From: CADEFX01 sp050260355
GTDB lineage: Bacteria; Pseudomonadota; Alphaproteobacteria; Rhizobiales; Hyphomicrobiaceae
Direction: 5' to 3'
Assembly: GCA_050260355.1 (NCBI GenBank)
Contig: JBLNBZ010000147.1
Coordinates: 62,001 to 126,000 of the forward strand
DNA length: 64,000 nucleotides
Shown: positions 33,307 through 46,075 of the stretch, piece after piece
Layout of the letters: every line of letters starts with the position of its first letter
Position numbering within the stretch: position 1 is the first letter of the stretch
The notes under the pieces: generated by a model
What the model was told of the DNA's origin: nothing
What the model saw: the letters and a program-made list of their open reading frames with translations, nothing else
The model's database searches: none
Position numbers and translations under genes: made by a program

Positions 33307-34653
33307 ATGCGCATTTCCCGCTATTTCCTGCCGGTGCTTCGCGAAACACCGAAGGAAGCGGAGATCATCTCGCATCAGTTAATGCTGCGGACCGGCATGG
33401 TGCGCCAGGCCAGCGCCGGCATCTACTCCTGGTTGCCTTTGGGCCTGCGGGTGCTCAAGAAGATCGAGCAGATCGTGCGCGAGGAGCAGAACCGTTCCGG
33501 CGCCATCGAGCTCCTCATGCCGACCATCCAGTCGGCCGATCTCTGGCGCCAGTCCGGCCGTTACGAGGACTACGGCAAGGAGATGCTGCGAATTCAGGAT
33601 CGGCACGAGCGCGAAATGCTCTATGGCCCGACCAACGAGGAGCTGATCACCGAGATCTTTCGCGACAGCGTCAAGAGCTACAAGGACCTGCCGCGCAACC
33701 TCTACCACATCCAGTGGAAGTTCCGGGACGAGGTGCGGCCCCGATTCGGCGTGATGCGCGGCCGGGAATTCCTGATGAAGGATGCCTATACGTTCGATCT
33801 GACGCCGGAAGCGGCCCGCCACGGCTACAACAAGATGTTCGTGGCTTACCTGCGCACCTTCGCCCGTATGGGGCTGAAGTCCATTCCGATGGCGGCCGAG
33901 ACCGGACCGATCGGGGGCGACCTGTCGCACGAGTTCATCATCCTGGCCGACACTGGCGAGAGCCAGGTGTACTGCCATGCCGACTTGGTGGAGCGGCCGG
34001 TGCCCGGTGCCGACACCAATTACGACGCGGATCTGTCGCCGCTCATCGCCCAGTTCACCAGCGAGTATGCGGCGACCGACGACAAGCACGACCCGGTGCG
34101 CTTCGAGCGCGAGGTGCCGACCGAGAAGCGCCTGTCCGCGCGCGGAATCGAGGTCGGTCATATTTTCTTCTTTGGGACCAAGTACTCCGAGCCCTTGAAC
34201 TGCAAGGTGCAGGGGCCGGACGGGAAGATGGTGGCCGTGCAGATGGGGTCGTACGGTGTGGGTGTGTCGCGGCTGGCGGGCGCCATCATCGAGGCAAGCC
34301 ACGACAAGGACGGTTGCGTGTGGCCGGTGCCGGTGGCGCCGTTCGAGGTCGGCCTGATCAACCTCAAGGCGGGCGACGGCGATACAGACCGGGCGTGCGA
34401 CAGCATCTATGAGCGATTGACGAACGCCGGCATCGAGGTGCTCTACGACGATTCCGACGAGCGCGCGGGGGCCAAGTTCGCGACTATGGATCTGATCGGC
34501 CTGCCCTGGCAGATCATCGTGGGCCCGAAGGGTTTGAAGAGCGGCGAGGTGGAGGTGAAGGAGCGTCGTGGCGGCGCACGCCAGACGCTGTCGCCCGATG
34601 CTGCCGTGAATCAGCTAATCAGTAAGGTGATCGCCGCACGGGTGCTTGCTTGA
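33307..34653 (+). CDS. proS: Prolyl-tRNA synthetase, short alphaproteobacterial form
   Basis: A 448-residue class II synthetase charging tRNA-Pro. Motif 1 (MVRQASAGIYSWLPLG), motif 2 (FRDEVRPRFGVMRGREF) and motif 3 (VQMGSYGVGVSRLAGAIIE) are present. The long editing insertion found in E. coli ProS is missing, as usual in alphaproteobacteria. The ATG at 33307 is preceded by AGGAAAAGG. No strong terminator follows; lolC starts 162 bases later. Confidence 0.95.
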   Translation: MRISRYFLPVLRETPKEAEIISHQLMLRTGMVRQASAGIYSWLPLGLRVLKKIEQIVREEQNRSGAIELLMPTIQSADLWRQSGRYEDYGKEMLRIQDRHEREMLYGPTNEELITEIFRDSVKSYKDLPRNLYHIQWKFRDEVRPRFGVMRGREFLMKDAYTFDLTPEAARHGYNKMFVAYLRTFARMGLKSIPMAAETGPIGGDLSHEFIILADTGESQVYCHADLVERPVPGADTNYDADLSPLIAQFTSEYAATDDKHDPVRFEREVPTEKRLSARGIEVGHIFFFGTKYSEPLNCKVQGPDGKMVAVQMGSYGVGVSRLAGAIIEASHDKDGCVWPVPVAPFEVGLINLKAGDGDTDRACDSIYERLTNAGIEVLYDDSDERAGAKFATMDLIGLPWQIIVGPKGLKSGEVEVKERRGGARQTLSPDAAVNQLISKVIAARVLA

Positions 34654-34815
34654 GCATGCTGCGGGCGAGCGCAGATTCGCATGGCGCGGCAAGGCCTCGA
34701 ATGGAGTGAAGCTGAGCCGGCGGATATTCTGCTCGAGGCAGGATGAGCCGGCAGTTCGACGGTTCGGAAAAGAACACGCCGCGGTGACAGGGGATCAACT
34801 CTGGGGGGTAGCCAC

Positions 34816-36084
34816 GTGAGCACATCTGTCGACACGCGGCCCTTCGCGCTCTTCGAGTGGATGCTGGCGCGCCGCTATCTGCGCGCGCGCCGCAAGGAGG
34901 GTTTCATCTCGGTCATCGCGGGCTTCTCCTTCATCGGCATCATGTTGGGCGTGGCGACTCTGATTATCGTCATGGCCGTGATGAACGGCTTCCGCAACGA
35001 GCTGTTCGACAAGATCATGGGCCTCAATGGCCACGTGACTGTTTACAAGATCAACGACAGCTTTTCCGATTACGGCGAAGCCGCCAAACGCGTCGCGGCG
35101 GTGCCGGGGGTGCGGACTGCCGTTCCTCTCATCGAAGGGCAGGCGATGGTGATGTCCAGCGCTCAGACGCTCGGCGGTCTTGTGCGCGGTGTCAGCGAGG
35201 AGGGGATCAAATCGCTGCGGCTCATTGCCGACAACGTGCGTTTCGGCACGTTGGACGGGTTCGATGCGCAGGAGGGGATCGCGCTGGGCACGCGGCTGGC
35301 CAATGCGTTGCGCGTCAATGTCGGCGACGCCGTAACGCTCGTTGTGCCGCGCGGCGCCCAGACGATGATGGGCACGGTGCCCCGATCGAAGCGCTATCCG
35401 GTTGTCGCAATCTTCGAGCTGGGCATGTCGGAGTACGACAAGACCATGATCTTCATGCCGCTGCGCGAAGCACAGCGTTATTTCTCGCGGCCGGAGCAGG
35501 TCGATGCGCTGGAGGTGATGGTCGAGCATCCCGATCGCGTCGACGCCTTGATCGGCCCGATGAAAGAGGCTGCAGGGCCGACAATGCACCTCGTCGATTG
35601 GCGCAAGCGCAACGAGACGTTTTTCACGGTGCTCGAGGTCGAGCGCAACGTCATGTTCATCATCCTGTCGCTGATCGTGCTGGTCGCCGCCCTCAATATC
35701 ATCTCGGGCCTGATGATGCTGGTGAAGGAAAAGGGGCGGGACATCGCTATTTTGCGAACGATGGGAGCGACTAAGGGCGCCATCATGCGCGTGTTCCTGA
35801 TCACCGGAGCTTCGATCGGCGTGGTCGGCACGATTGCCGGGCTGCTGCTCGGGATCGCATTCTGCTGGCGCATCGACGAGATCAGACAGATCGTGCAGAG
35901 GCTCACGGGCACGACGCTGATGGATCCCACCGTCTACTACCTCACGCGGTTGCCCGCAGACATCGACGTGCACGAGACGACAGGCATCGTCATCATGGCG
36001 CTGGTGCTGTCGGTGCTGGCGACGCTCTATCCGTCGTGGCGCGCCTCGCGGCTCGATCCGGTCGAAGCGCTGCGCTACGAGTGA
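34816..36084 (+). CDS. lolC: Lipoprotein-releasing ABC transporter permease LolC/LolE family
   Basis: A 422-residue inner-membrane permease with the MacB-like layout: an N-terminal helix (residues 30-55), a large periplasmic domain to about residue 275, then three C-terminal helices. It releases outer-membrane lipoproteins from the inner membrane with LolD. The conserved C-terminal segment MLVKEKGRDIAILRTMGAT marks the coupling region. There is one permease gene only, as is usual in alphaproteobacteria. The GTG start at 34816 has GGGGG upstream. Confidence 0.92.
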   Translation: MSTSVDTRPFALFEWMLARRYLRARRKEGFISVIAGFSFIGIMLGVATLIIVMAVMNGFRNELFDKIMGLNGHVTVYKINDSFSDYGEAAKRVAAVPGVRTAVPLIEGQAMVMSSAQTLGGLVRGVSEEGIKSLRLIADNVRFGTLDGFDAQEGIALGTRLANALRVNVGDAVTLVVPRGAQTMMGTVPRSKRYPVVAIFELGMSEYDKTMIFMPLREAQRYFSRPEQVDALEVMVEHPDRVDALIGPMKEAAGPTMHLVDWRKRNETFFTVLEVERNVMFIILSLIVLVAALNIISGLMMLVKEKGRDIAILRTMGATKGAIMRVFLITGASIGVVGTIAGLLLGIAFCWRIDEIRQIVQRLTGTTLMDPTVYYLTRLPADIDVHETTGIVIMALVLSVLATLYPSWRASRLDPVEALRYE

Positions 36085-36091
36085 GGCGGTC

Positions 36092-36808
36092 GTGCAGGAC
36101 ACATCCTCGGCCACGACCGCAGTGTTGAGCCTGCAGGACCTGCGCCACACGTTCAGGCAAGGCACCCGCTCCATCCACGTGCTGGCCGGCGCCTCGGCCA
36201 CTCTCTATCCCGGACAGGCGGTGGCGCTCGTGGGCCCTTCAGGAGCCGGCAAGTCGACGCTGCTGCATGTGGCGGGACTGCTCGAGACGCCCCAGGGCGG
36301 GCATGTGTTCATCAACGGTCGCGACTGCTCGCGCATGAGCGACGCTGAGCGCACACGCGTGCGGCGCGCCGAGATGGGTTTCGTCTATCAGTTCCACCAG
36401 TTGCTGCCGGAGTTCTCGGCGCTGGAGAACGTGATGCTGCCGCAGCTCATTCAGGGCCGCAGCAAGCGCGAGGCGCAGGCGCGGGCGAGCCAGCTCCTGC
36501 AGGCGCTGGGGCTCGGCCAGCGTCTCGATCATCGGCCGGCGCAGCTTTCAGGAGGGGAGCAGCAACGCACGGCAATTGCGCGGGCGCTGGCCAATGGGCC
36601 GAGGTTGCTCTTGGCTGACGAGCCGACGGGAAATCTCGACCCGCAGACGTCGGGGCACGTGTTCAGCGAGCTGATCGCGCTGGTCGAGCACACGGGGGTG
36701 GCCGCACTGATCGCCACGCACAACCTGGACCTCGCCCGCCGCATGCATCGCGTGCTGAAGATGGAAGGCGGGCTGCTGGTGGAGATGAGCCCCGGCGCGG
36801 TGGGATAG
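36092..36808 (+). CDS. lolD: Lipoprotein-releasing ABC transporter ATPase LolD
   Basis: A 238-residue ATPase. Walker A is GPSGAGKSTLLH, the signature is LSGGEQQRTAIARAL, Walker B is LLLADEPTGNLD and the switch histidine is in LIATHNLDLA. The GTG start at 36092 lies seven bases after the lolC stop. It powers the LolC permease. Confidence 0.94.
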   Translation: MQDTSSATTAVLSLQDLRHTFRQGTRSIHVLAGASATLYPGQAVALVGPSGAGKSTLLHVAGLLETPQGGHVFINGRDCSRMSDAERTRVRRAEMGFVYQFHQLLPEFSALENVMLPQLIQGRSKREAQARASQLLQALGLGQRLDHRPAQLSGGEQQRTAIARALANGPRLLLADEPTGNLDPQTSGHVFSELIALVEHTGVAALIATHNLDLARRMHRVLKMEGGLLVEMSPGAVG

Positions 36809-36887
36809 ACTGCGGCCAACTCACAGGAAATCCAGCGCTGTGGCTGCTGCGAGTGCCATGGCCCGGAGGGCGCGCTAGACTTCGCCC

Positions 36888-40481
<3,594 letters not shown>

Positions 40482-40809
40482 CGGGCGCCATGAAGCGCCA
40501 TCCCCGCTCTGTTGCGGCCTCGATCGAGTCTGCGAACGTCTTGAGGGGACCTAGAAAGCAAACACTCGCCGCCTGCCAGCCGCGCTTTTTAACGCTAAGA
40601 CGTGGCTCGACGGCGGAGCAACACGAGGCGGCGGGCCGATTGCGGCTTGTCAATCCGGCGGTGGCAGTCTACAAGCCTGCCCATCTCACACGCGGACCAG
40701 CGGTTCCTCGGCGTTCTCTTGCGCCTGTGGCATCGCACCGGTGGGTGACCCCGTCGCAGGGGCATCCAATCGTCCGCGGCGGTCGAACCGGTAACAAGGA
40801 CAACGGTGT
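40482..40809 (+). promoter_or_regulatory. Intergenic region and leader before rpsB
   Basis: These 328 bases hold no credible gene. A promoter candidate matching the alphaproteobacterial pattern lies at 40646-40674: CTTGTC, 17 bases, CTACAA. Transcription from it would start near 40681 and leave a leader of about 130 bases before rpsB. Such leaders often carry a ribosomal-protein autoregulatory structure, but I could not define one by eye. The rpsB ribosome site is AAGGA near 40796. Confidence 0.5.
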
Positions 40810-41808
40810 ATGCTGCCACAATTCAATATGCGTCAGCTCCTGGAAGCTGGCGTGCACTTCGGACACCAGTCGCATCGCTGGAACCCCAAGATGGCGCCCT
40901 TCATCTACGGCGCCCGCAACAACATCCATATCGTCGACCTGGCGCAGACCGTGCCGCTGCTGCATCAGGCCTTGGTTGCGGTGTCGGACGTCGTCGCCAA
41001 GGGCGGCCGGGTGCTGTTTGTTGGCACGAAGCGGCAGGCTTCGGAGGCGATTGCAGAGGCTGCCAAGCGCTCGGCACAGTACTACATCAATCACCGCTGG
41101 CTCGGCGGCACACTGACCAACTGGAAGACGATCTCGCAGTCGATCAGACGCCTGCGTCAGCTCGACGAGATCCTCGCCGGCGAGACGCAGGGCCGCACAA
41201 AGAAAGAGCTGCTCAACATTCAGCGTGAGCGCGACAAGCTCAACCAGTCGCTGGGCGGCATCAAAGACATGGGTGGACTGCCCAACCTTCTGTTCGTGAT
41301 CGACACGAACAAGGAGGACATCGCCATCAAGGAGGCGCAGAAGCTCAAGATTCCGATCGTGGCGGTGGTCGACACCAACTGCGATCCGGACGGCATCGAC
41401 TATCCGGTGCCCGGCAACGACGACGCGGGACGCGCCATCACGCTGTACTGCGATCTGGTCGCACGTGCTGCTATCGAGGGGATCGAGCGCGGGCAGACGG
41501 CGGCCGGGGTCGACGTGGGCGCTGCAGAAGCGCCGCCCGAGGAGCAACTGCCGGCGGAAGCTGCGCCCGCATTCAAGGGCATCGACGCGCCGCGCGGAGA
41601 AGCCGACGACCTGAAGCGTATCTCGGGCATCAGCCCGAAGCTCGAGCAGGCGCTGAACGATCTTGGCGTCTTCCACTTCTGGCAGCTCGCCGACGCGGAC
41701 GAGGCAGCGGTGGCGGCTCTCGATAAGGCGCTAGGCACGCGGGGGCGCATCGCCCGCGACAACTGGGTCGGCCAGGCCAAGAAGTTGACGGACGAGGCTG
41801 CGGCATAG
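40810..41808 (+). CDS. rpsB: 30S ribosomal protein S2 with C-terminal extension
   Basis: A 332-residue S2. The core (residues 1-228) shows LLEAGVHFGHQSHRWNPKM, NHRWLGGTLTNWKTI and VVDTNCDPDGIDYPVPGNDD. A further 104 residues follow: an Ala/Glu/Pro-rich linker, then a compact helical module with DDLKRISGISPKLEQALNDL, resembling helix-hairpin-helix domains. Such extensions are common on S2 in the Hyphomicrobiales. The first gene of the rpsB-tsf unit, with structured RNA between the two. Confidence 0.95.
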   Translation: MLPQFNMRQLLEAGVHFGHQSHRWNPKMAPFIYGARNNIHIVDLAQTVPLLHQALVAVSDVVAKGGRVLFVGTKRQASEAIAEAAKRSAQYYINHRWLGGTLTNWKTISQSIRRLRQLDEILAGETQGRTKKELLNIQRERDKLNQSLGGIKDMGGLPNLLFVIDTNKEDIAIKEAQKLKIPIVAVVDTNCDPDGIDYPVPGNDDAGRAITLYCDLVARAAIEGIERGQTAAGVDVGAAEAPPEEQLPAEAAPAFKGIDAPRGEADDLKRISGISPKLEQALNDLGVFHFWQLADADEAAVAALDKALGTRGRIARDNWVGQAKKLTDEAAA

Positions 41809-41814
41809 CCGCCG

Positions 41815-41830
41815 CGCAACGCGCGTTGCG
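41815..41830. repeat. Perfect 16-base palindrome after rpsB
   Basis: CGCAACGC followed by GCGTTGCG, six bases after the rpsB stop. With no loop bases it would fold with the central pairs open. There is no T-run, so it is not a standard terminator; a role in mRNA processing or stability is possible. Confidence 0.6.
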
Positions 41831-41851
41831 GCGAAAGCTCGATCGCAGACC

Positions 41852-41878
41852 GCACGGGCGCTGTCTCAGCGCCCGTGC
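41852..41878 (+). promoter_or_regulatory. Strong hairpin between rpsB and tsf (attenuator or processing site)
   Basis: An 11-pair perfect stem (41852-41862 with 41868-41878) and a five-base loop GTCTC. There is no T-run after it, so it is unlikely to stop transcription on its own. It ends 29 bases before the tsf ATG and could adjust tsf relative to rpsB or protect mRNA ends. Confidence 0.55.
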
Positions 41879-41907
41879 TCGCACAGGCACATAAACAAAG
41901 GCGAGCC

Positions 41908-42864
41908 ATGACGAACATAACCGCAAGCATGGTGAAAGAGCTGCGCGACAAGACCGGCGCCGGCATGATGGATTGCAAGAACGCGCTGACGCAGACCAAC
42001 GGCGACGTCGAGGGGGCGATCGACTGGCTGCGCAAGAAGGGTCTGGCGAAGGCGGCCTCGAAGGCGGACCGCGTGGCTGCGGAGGGTCTAATCGGCCTCG
42101 CCGTCGAGGGTGCGACCGGAGCCGCCGTCGAGGTCAACTCGGAAACCGACTTCGTTGCGCGCAACGAGAAGTTTCAGGACATGGTGCGGCAGATCACATC
42201 GCTGGCGCTGAAAGCCGGCGGCGATCTGGACAAGCTGCTGGCGGCACCTTTCCCCGGCACGCAGGCCAGTGTGGCGGAGCACATCAAGGGCATGATCGCC
42301 ACCATCGGCGAGAACATGACGCTGCGGAGAACGACCACGCTGTCGGTCGTCGAGGGCATCGTCGCCAGCTACCTGCACAACCGGATTGCCGATGGCGTCG
42401 GCAAGATTGGCGTGCTGGTGGGCCTCGAATCGAAGGCGAAGGGCGAACAGCTCGGCGAGATCGGCCGGCAGCTCGCCCTGCACGTCGCCGCCGCGCGCCC
42501 GCAGGCAGTCAGCGCCGATCAGCTCGATAAGGAGCTGGTCGCGCGCGAGCGCGCAGTCTACGTGGAACAGGCGCAAGCCTCCGGCAAATCCGCCGACATC
42601 ATCGAGAAGATGGTGGAAGGGCGCCTGCGCAAGGAGTTCTTCGGTCAGGTCGTGCTGCTGGAGCAGGTCTTCATGGGGCCCGGTGGCGACGGCAAGATGA
42701 CCGTGGCGCAGTACCTGAAGGGCGAAGAGAAGACGTTGGGGACGCCGATCAAGGTTGCCAAGTTCATCCGCTATGCCCTGGGCGAGGGCATCGCGAAGAA
42801 GGAGGCGGACTTTGCTGCAGAGGTTGCTGCCGCCGCCGGCCTGACCAAACCTGGCGACAAATAG
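41908..42864 (+). CDS. tsf: Elongation factor Ts
   Basis: A 318-residue guanine-nucleotide exchange factor for EF-Tu. The signatures VKELRDKTGAGMMDCKNAL and VEVNSETDFVARNEKF are present, followed by the two-lobed core. The ATG at 41908 has AAGG eight bases upstream. It lies downstream of rpsB and upstream of pyrH in the standard order. Confidence 0.96.
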   Translation: MTNITASMVKELRDKTGAGMMDCKNALTQTNGDVEGAIDWLRKKGLAKAASKADRVAAEGLIGLAVEGATGAAVEVNSETDFVARNEKFQDMVRQITSLALKAGGDLDKLLAAPFPGTQASVAEHIKGMIATIGENMTLRRTTTLSVVEGIVASYLHNRIADGVGKIGVLVGLESKAKGEQLGEIGRQLALHVAAARPQAVSADQLDKELVARERAVYVEQAQASGKSADIIEKMVEGRLRKEFFGQVVLLEQVFMGPGGDGKMTVAQYLKGEEKTLGTPIKVAKFIRYALGEGIAKKEADFAAEVAAAAGLTKPGDK

Positions 42865-42931
42865 AAGGCGCCGCGTGACTGCGGCACTCGGACAGGCCAA
42901 GCTGCCTGCTCACCCCCGAGGGAGTGGCGAC

Positions 42932-43687
42932 ATGAACGGAGGCAAGAGCGGACCCCGCTACAAGCGTCTTCTCCTGAAGTTGTCCGGCGAGGCGCTGATG
43001 GGCAAGGGCGCCTACGGCATCGATATGGCCGTGTGCATGCGGCTGGCGCGGGACATCAAGGAGGTCGTGGACGCCGGCATCGAGATCGCGGTGGTGGTCG
43101 GAGGCGGCAATATTTTTCGGGGACTTGCGGCGGCCGCCAAAGGCATGGATCGGGCCACCGCCGACTACATGGGGATGCTCGCTACCGTCATGAACGCGTT
43201 GGCGTTCCAGAACGCCCTCGAGCAGTCCAAGGTCGAAGCGCGAGTCCTTTCCGCGATCCCGATGCCGACGGTGTGCGAGTCCTATGTGCGGGCAAAGGCG
43301 CTGCACCATCTCGAGGCCGGGCGGGTCGTGATCTTTGCGGCGGGCACAGGGAACCCCTTCTTCACCACCGATACGACGGCAGCTCTCCGGGCCATCGAGA
43401 TGAGCTGTGGGGTGCTCGCCAAGGCGACCCAGGTCGACGGCGTCTACTCGGCCGACCCCAAGCGCGATCCATCAGCCGTCAGATATGACCGATTGACCTA
43501 TGGCGAGGTTCTCGCGCGTGACCTAAAGGTCATGGACGGTGCGGCTATTGCGCTTGCTCGGGACAATAATCTTCCGGTAATTGTCTTCTCGATCGAGGCG
43601 AGCGGGAATATCCTGAAAGTCGTCAATGGTGAAGCGCGCATGACACTTATTGATGGCGCGGGCCCGGGTGCTGCGGCGAAGTCTTGA
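42932..43687 (+). CDS. pyrH: Uridylate kinase
   Basis: A 251-residue amino-acid-kinase-fold enzyme that phosphorylates UMP. Key segments are LLKLSGEALMGKGAYGID, VVVGGGNIFRGLAAA, GTGNPFFTTDTTAALRA and the UMP-site lysine region VDGVYSADPKRDP. The ATG at 42932 is preceded by GAGGGAG; an earlier in-frame start would read through the ribosome site. Confidence 0.95.
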   Translation: MNGGKSGPRYKRLLLKLSGEALMGKGAYGIDMAVCMRLARDIKEVVDAGIEIAVVVGGGNIFRGLAAAAKGMDRATADYMGMLATVMNALAFQNALEQSKVEARVLSAIPMPTVCESYVRAKALHHLEAGRVVIFAAGTGNPFFTTDTTAALRAIEMSCGVLAKATQVDGVYSADPKRDPSAVRYDRLTYGEVLARDLKVMDGAAIALARDNNLPVIVFSIEASGNILKVVNGEARMTLIDGAGPGAAAKS

Positions 43688-43782
43688 TAGCTCCTGACAC
43701 AAGGAGCGATGGCCACGGCCGAGAGTTCGTCAGTCTGGAGACCCGTAGAAGTCGAAGCGCGCCGAGGTCTGGGAGCACACCG

Positions 43783-44346
43783 ATGGCGGCCACAAAATTT
43801 GACATGAAGGAGCTCGAGCGGCGCATGCGCGGAGCTCTGGACGCGTTGAAGCGGGAGTTTTCAGGTCTGAGGACGGGGCGCGCCTCTGCAAACCTGCTCG
43901 ATCCCGTGGTGGTGACGATCTATGGCGCCAAGATGCCGCTGAACCAGGTGGCCACCATCACCGTGCCCGATGCGCGCACGATTGCGGTGCAGGTCTGGGA
44001 CAAGAGCCAAGTGCAGGCCGTCGACAAGGCCATCCGCGAGGCCAATCTAGGGCTCAATCCGATCGCGGATGGCGCGGTCCTCCGGTTGCCTATTCCGGCG
44101 CTCAATGCAGAGCGCAGGCAGGAGCTCGCCAAGCTTGCGCACAAGTACGCAGAGCATGCCAGAGTCGGCGTGCGCAACGTGCGTCGCGACGGCATGGAGC
44201 TCCTCAAGAAGCTCGACAAGGACGGTGAGATGAGCCAGGACGAGCATCATAAGAACTCCGCAAAGGTGCAGGAGACCACTGACCGGCTCATCAAGGAGAT
44301 TGATCAGATGCTGAGCGCCAAGGAAGCGGAGATCAAGCAGGTTTGA
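43783..44346 (+). CDS. frr: Ribosome recycling factor
   Basis: A 187-residue factor that splits post-termination ribosomes with EF-G. Family motifs are LKREFSGLRTGRASANLLD, MPLNQVATITVPDART and the C-terminal KKLDKDGEMSQDE. The ATG at 43783 has GGGAG eight bases upstream. It follows pyrH by 95 bases. Confidence 0.96.
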   Translation: MAATKFDMKELERRMRGALDALKREFSGLRTGRASANLLDPVVVTIYGAKMPLNQVATITVPDARTIAVQVWDKSQVQAVDKAIREANLGLNPIADGAVLRLPIPALNAERRQELAKLAHKYAEHARVGVRNVRRDGMELLKKLDKDGEMSQDEHHKNSAKVQETTDRLIKEIDQMLSAKEAEIKQV

Positions 44347-44433
44347 GAGCCACGGTCGGGGGGCAGACCGCCGGACGTGCCGACCGATACTAGAGATCGC
44401 AGTGCAAGCCGGGGTTGCTCCACAGAGCCATAC

Positions 44434-45192
44434 GTGACCGAGCTGAAGCAAAAATCAGCCTTCAATGGCGCAGGCAAGGCCGCACCACGGCACGTCGCCA
44501 TCATCATGGATGGCAACGGTCGATGGGCGCAGCAGCGCGGATTGCCGAGAGCAGTCGGGCACCGCATGGGCGTAGAGGCGGTGCGCCGGACTGTGAAGGC
44601 AGCCATCGAGCTCAAGATTTCCTACCTGACCATCTTCAGCTTCTCCTCGGAAAACTGGTCACGTCCCGCAGCCGAGATCGATGATCTGATGGGGTTGGTG
44701 AAACGCTTCATCCGGCGGGATCTGGCCCAGCTGCACGAGCACGGAGTGCGCATCCGGGTGATCGGCGAGACGACCAACCTCGATCCGGAGCTTCTGGCAA
44801 TGATCGAGGAGGCCAAGGCTCTGACCGCTCGCAACACGGTGCTTTCTCTCGTCATCGCCTTCAATTACGGCGCCCGGGCAGAGATCACGAAGGCTGCGCG
44901 GCGCCTTGCCGAGCGCATTGCGGCCGGGGCGCTCGATCCGCAGGAGATCACGCCGGACTGCTTGGAGGCCGAGCTCGACACCGCAGGCATTCCCGACCCC
45001 GACCTCCTGATCCGCACCAGCGGGGAGCTGCGTCTCTCGAACTTCCTGCTCTGGCAATGCGCCTATACCGAGCTTGTCTTTCTCGACATCTTCTGGCCGG
45101 ACTTCGGGCGCGAGCAGCTCGAGGAAGCGCTTGGTGAGTTCCACGCGCGCGACCGTCGGTTTGGCGGATTGGCCACACGCTCGGTGGTCTGA
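44434..45192 (+). CDS. uppS: Isoprenyl (undecaprenyl diphosphate) transferase
   Basis: A cis-prenyltransferase making the C55 lipid carrier for peptidoglycan. The pyrophosphate-site motif HVAIIMDGNGRWAQQRG lies near the N terminus, and FSFSSENWSRP and LLIRTSGELRLSNFLLWQCA follow. The length from the GTG at 44434 is 252 residues, as usual. A GTG at 44377 would add 19 residues; neither has a strong ribosome site, so the start is uncertain. Confidence 0.92.
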   Translation: MTELKQKSAFNGAGKAAPRHVAIIMDGNGRWAQQRGLPRAVGHRMGVEAVRRTVKAAIELKISYLTIFSFSSENWSRPAAEIDDLMGLVKRFIRRDLAQLHEHGVRIRVIGETTNLDPELLAMIEEAKALTARNTVLSLVIAFNYGARAEITKAARRLAERIAAGALDPQEITPDCLEAELDTAGIPDPDLLIRTSGELRLSNFLLWQCAYTELVFLDIFWPDFGREQLEEALGEFHARDRRFGGLATRSVV

Positions 45193-45227
45193 GAACCGCG
45201 AACTCGGTGCGCACCGAAAGGACTTCC

Positions 45228-46073
45228 GTGCAGCCACAAAGCCCAAGTCCGGTCTCGGCCGCACCGCAAGACCTCGCAGCACGAGTAGCTTCCGGGCTGG
45301 TGCTGGCCGCGATTGCTTTCGCGCTGACGTGGGCCGGCGTTTGGCCCTTCGCAATTTTCGTGCTGGCCGTTGCGGTGCTGGTGGCCTGGGAATGGGGCGG
45401 CATCGTTCGCAACGCAGGCATCGACACGATCTTCGTCGTTACGGCCATCACCCTCGCGGCGGCGGTGGTTTCGGCTGCGGCCGGTACGCCCGGACTGGGA
45501 TTGATCGCGATTATCGTCGGCGCCATCCTTGCTGCGCTGCTCGGTTTTGGCGACCGTGGCCATCTCTCATCGTCGGGCGTCCTCTACGCCGGGCTGCCCG
45601 CGATCGCACTCGTGTGGCTCCGCGCCAGCCCGCGACTGGGATTCGAGGCGATTATCTTCCTGTTTTTGGCCGTCTGGGCGACCGACACCGGCGCCTACGT
45701 GGCGGGCCGGGTGCTCGGCGGGCCGAGGTTGGCTCCGCGCATCTCACCCAACAAGACGTGGGCTGGGCTTCTGGGCGGTATCGCGGCAGCGGTCTTGACG
45801 GCTAGCGTGCTGGCTCTCGTGATCGAAGCTGGTGGCGTCCGCCGTATGGCCATCGGCGCGCTCGTACTTGCGCTTGTGTCGCAGGCAGGCGACATCATGG
45901 AGTCGGCACTGAAGCGCGGGCATGGGGTGAAGGACGCGAGCGAGCTGATACCAGGGCATGGTGGCTTCATGGACAGGGTCGATGGCCTCGTTTTTGCGGC
46001 AGTACTCGCCGCACTGTTCGGGCTCGTCGTAAACGTGCATGATCCGGCGCGCGCGCTTCTGATGTGGCACTGA
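45228..46073 (+). CDS. cdsA: Phosphatidate cytidylyltransferase
   Basis: A 281-residue integral membrane enzyme that makes CDP-diacylglycerol. The C-terminal signature is VKDASELIPGHGGFMDRVDG, and the metal-binding ATDTGAYVAGRVLGG and SPNKTWAGLLGG segments precede it. The GTG at 45228 has AAAGGA five bases before it, better than the GTG at 45207. Confidence 0.94.
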   Translation: MQPQSPSPVSAAPQDLAARVASGLVLAAIAFALTWAGVWPFAIFVLAVAVLVAWEWGGIVRNAGIDTIFVVTAITLAAAVVSAAAGTPGLGLIAIIVGAILAALLGFGDRGHLSSSGVLYAGLPAIALVWLRASPRLGFEAIIFLFLAVWATDTGAYVAGRVLGGPRLAPRISPNKTWAGLLGGIAAAVLTASVLALVIEAGGVRRMAIGALVLALVSQAGDIMESALKRGHGVKDASELIPGHGGFMDRVDGLVFAAVLAALFGLVVNVHDPARALLMWH

Positions 46074-46075
46074 TA

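Noticed and set aside
40490..41116. Plus-strand frame of 208 codons before and into rpsB
   Set aside because: More than half overlaps rpsB in another frame; low-complexity Arg/Ser/Cys; the region contains the rpsB promoter.
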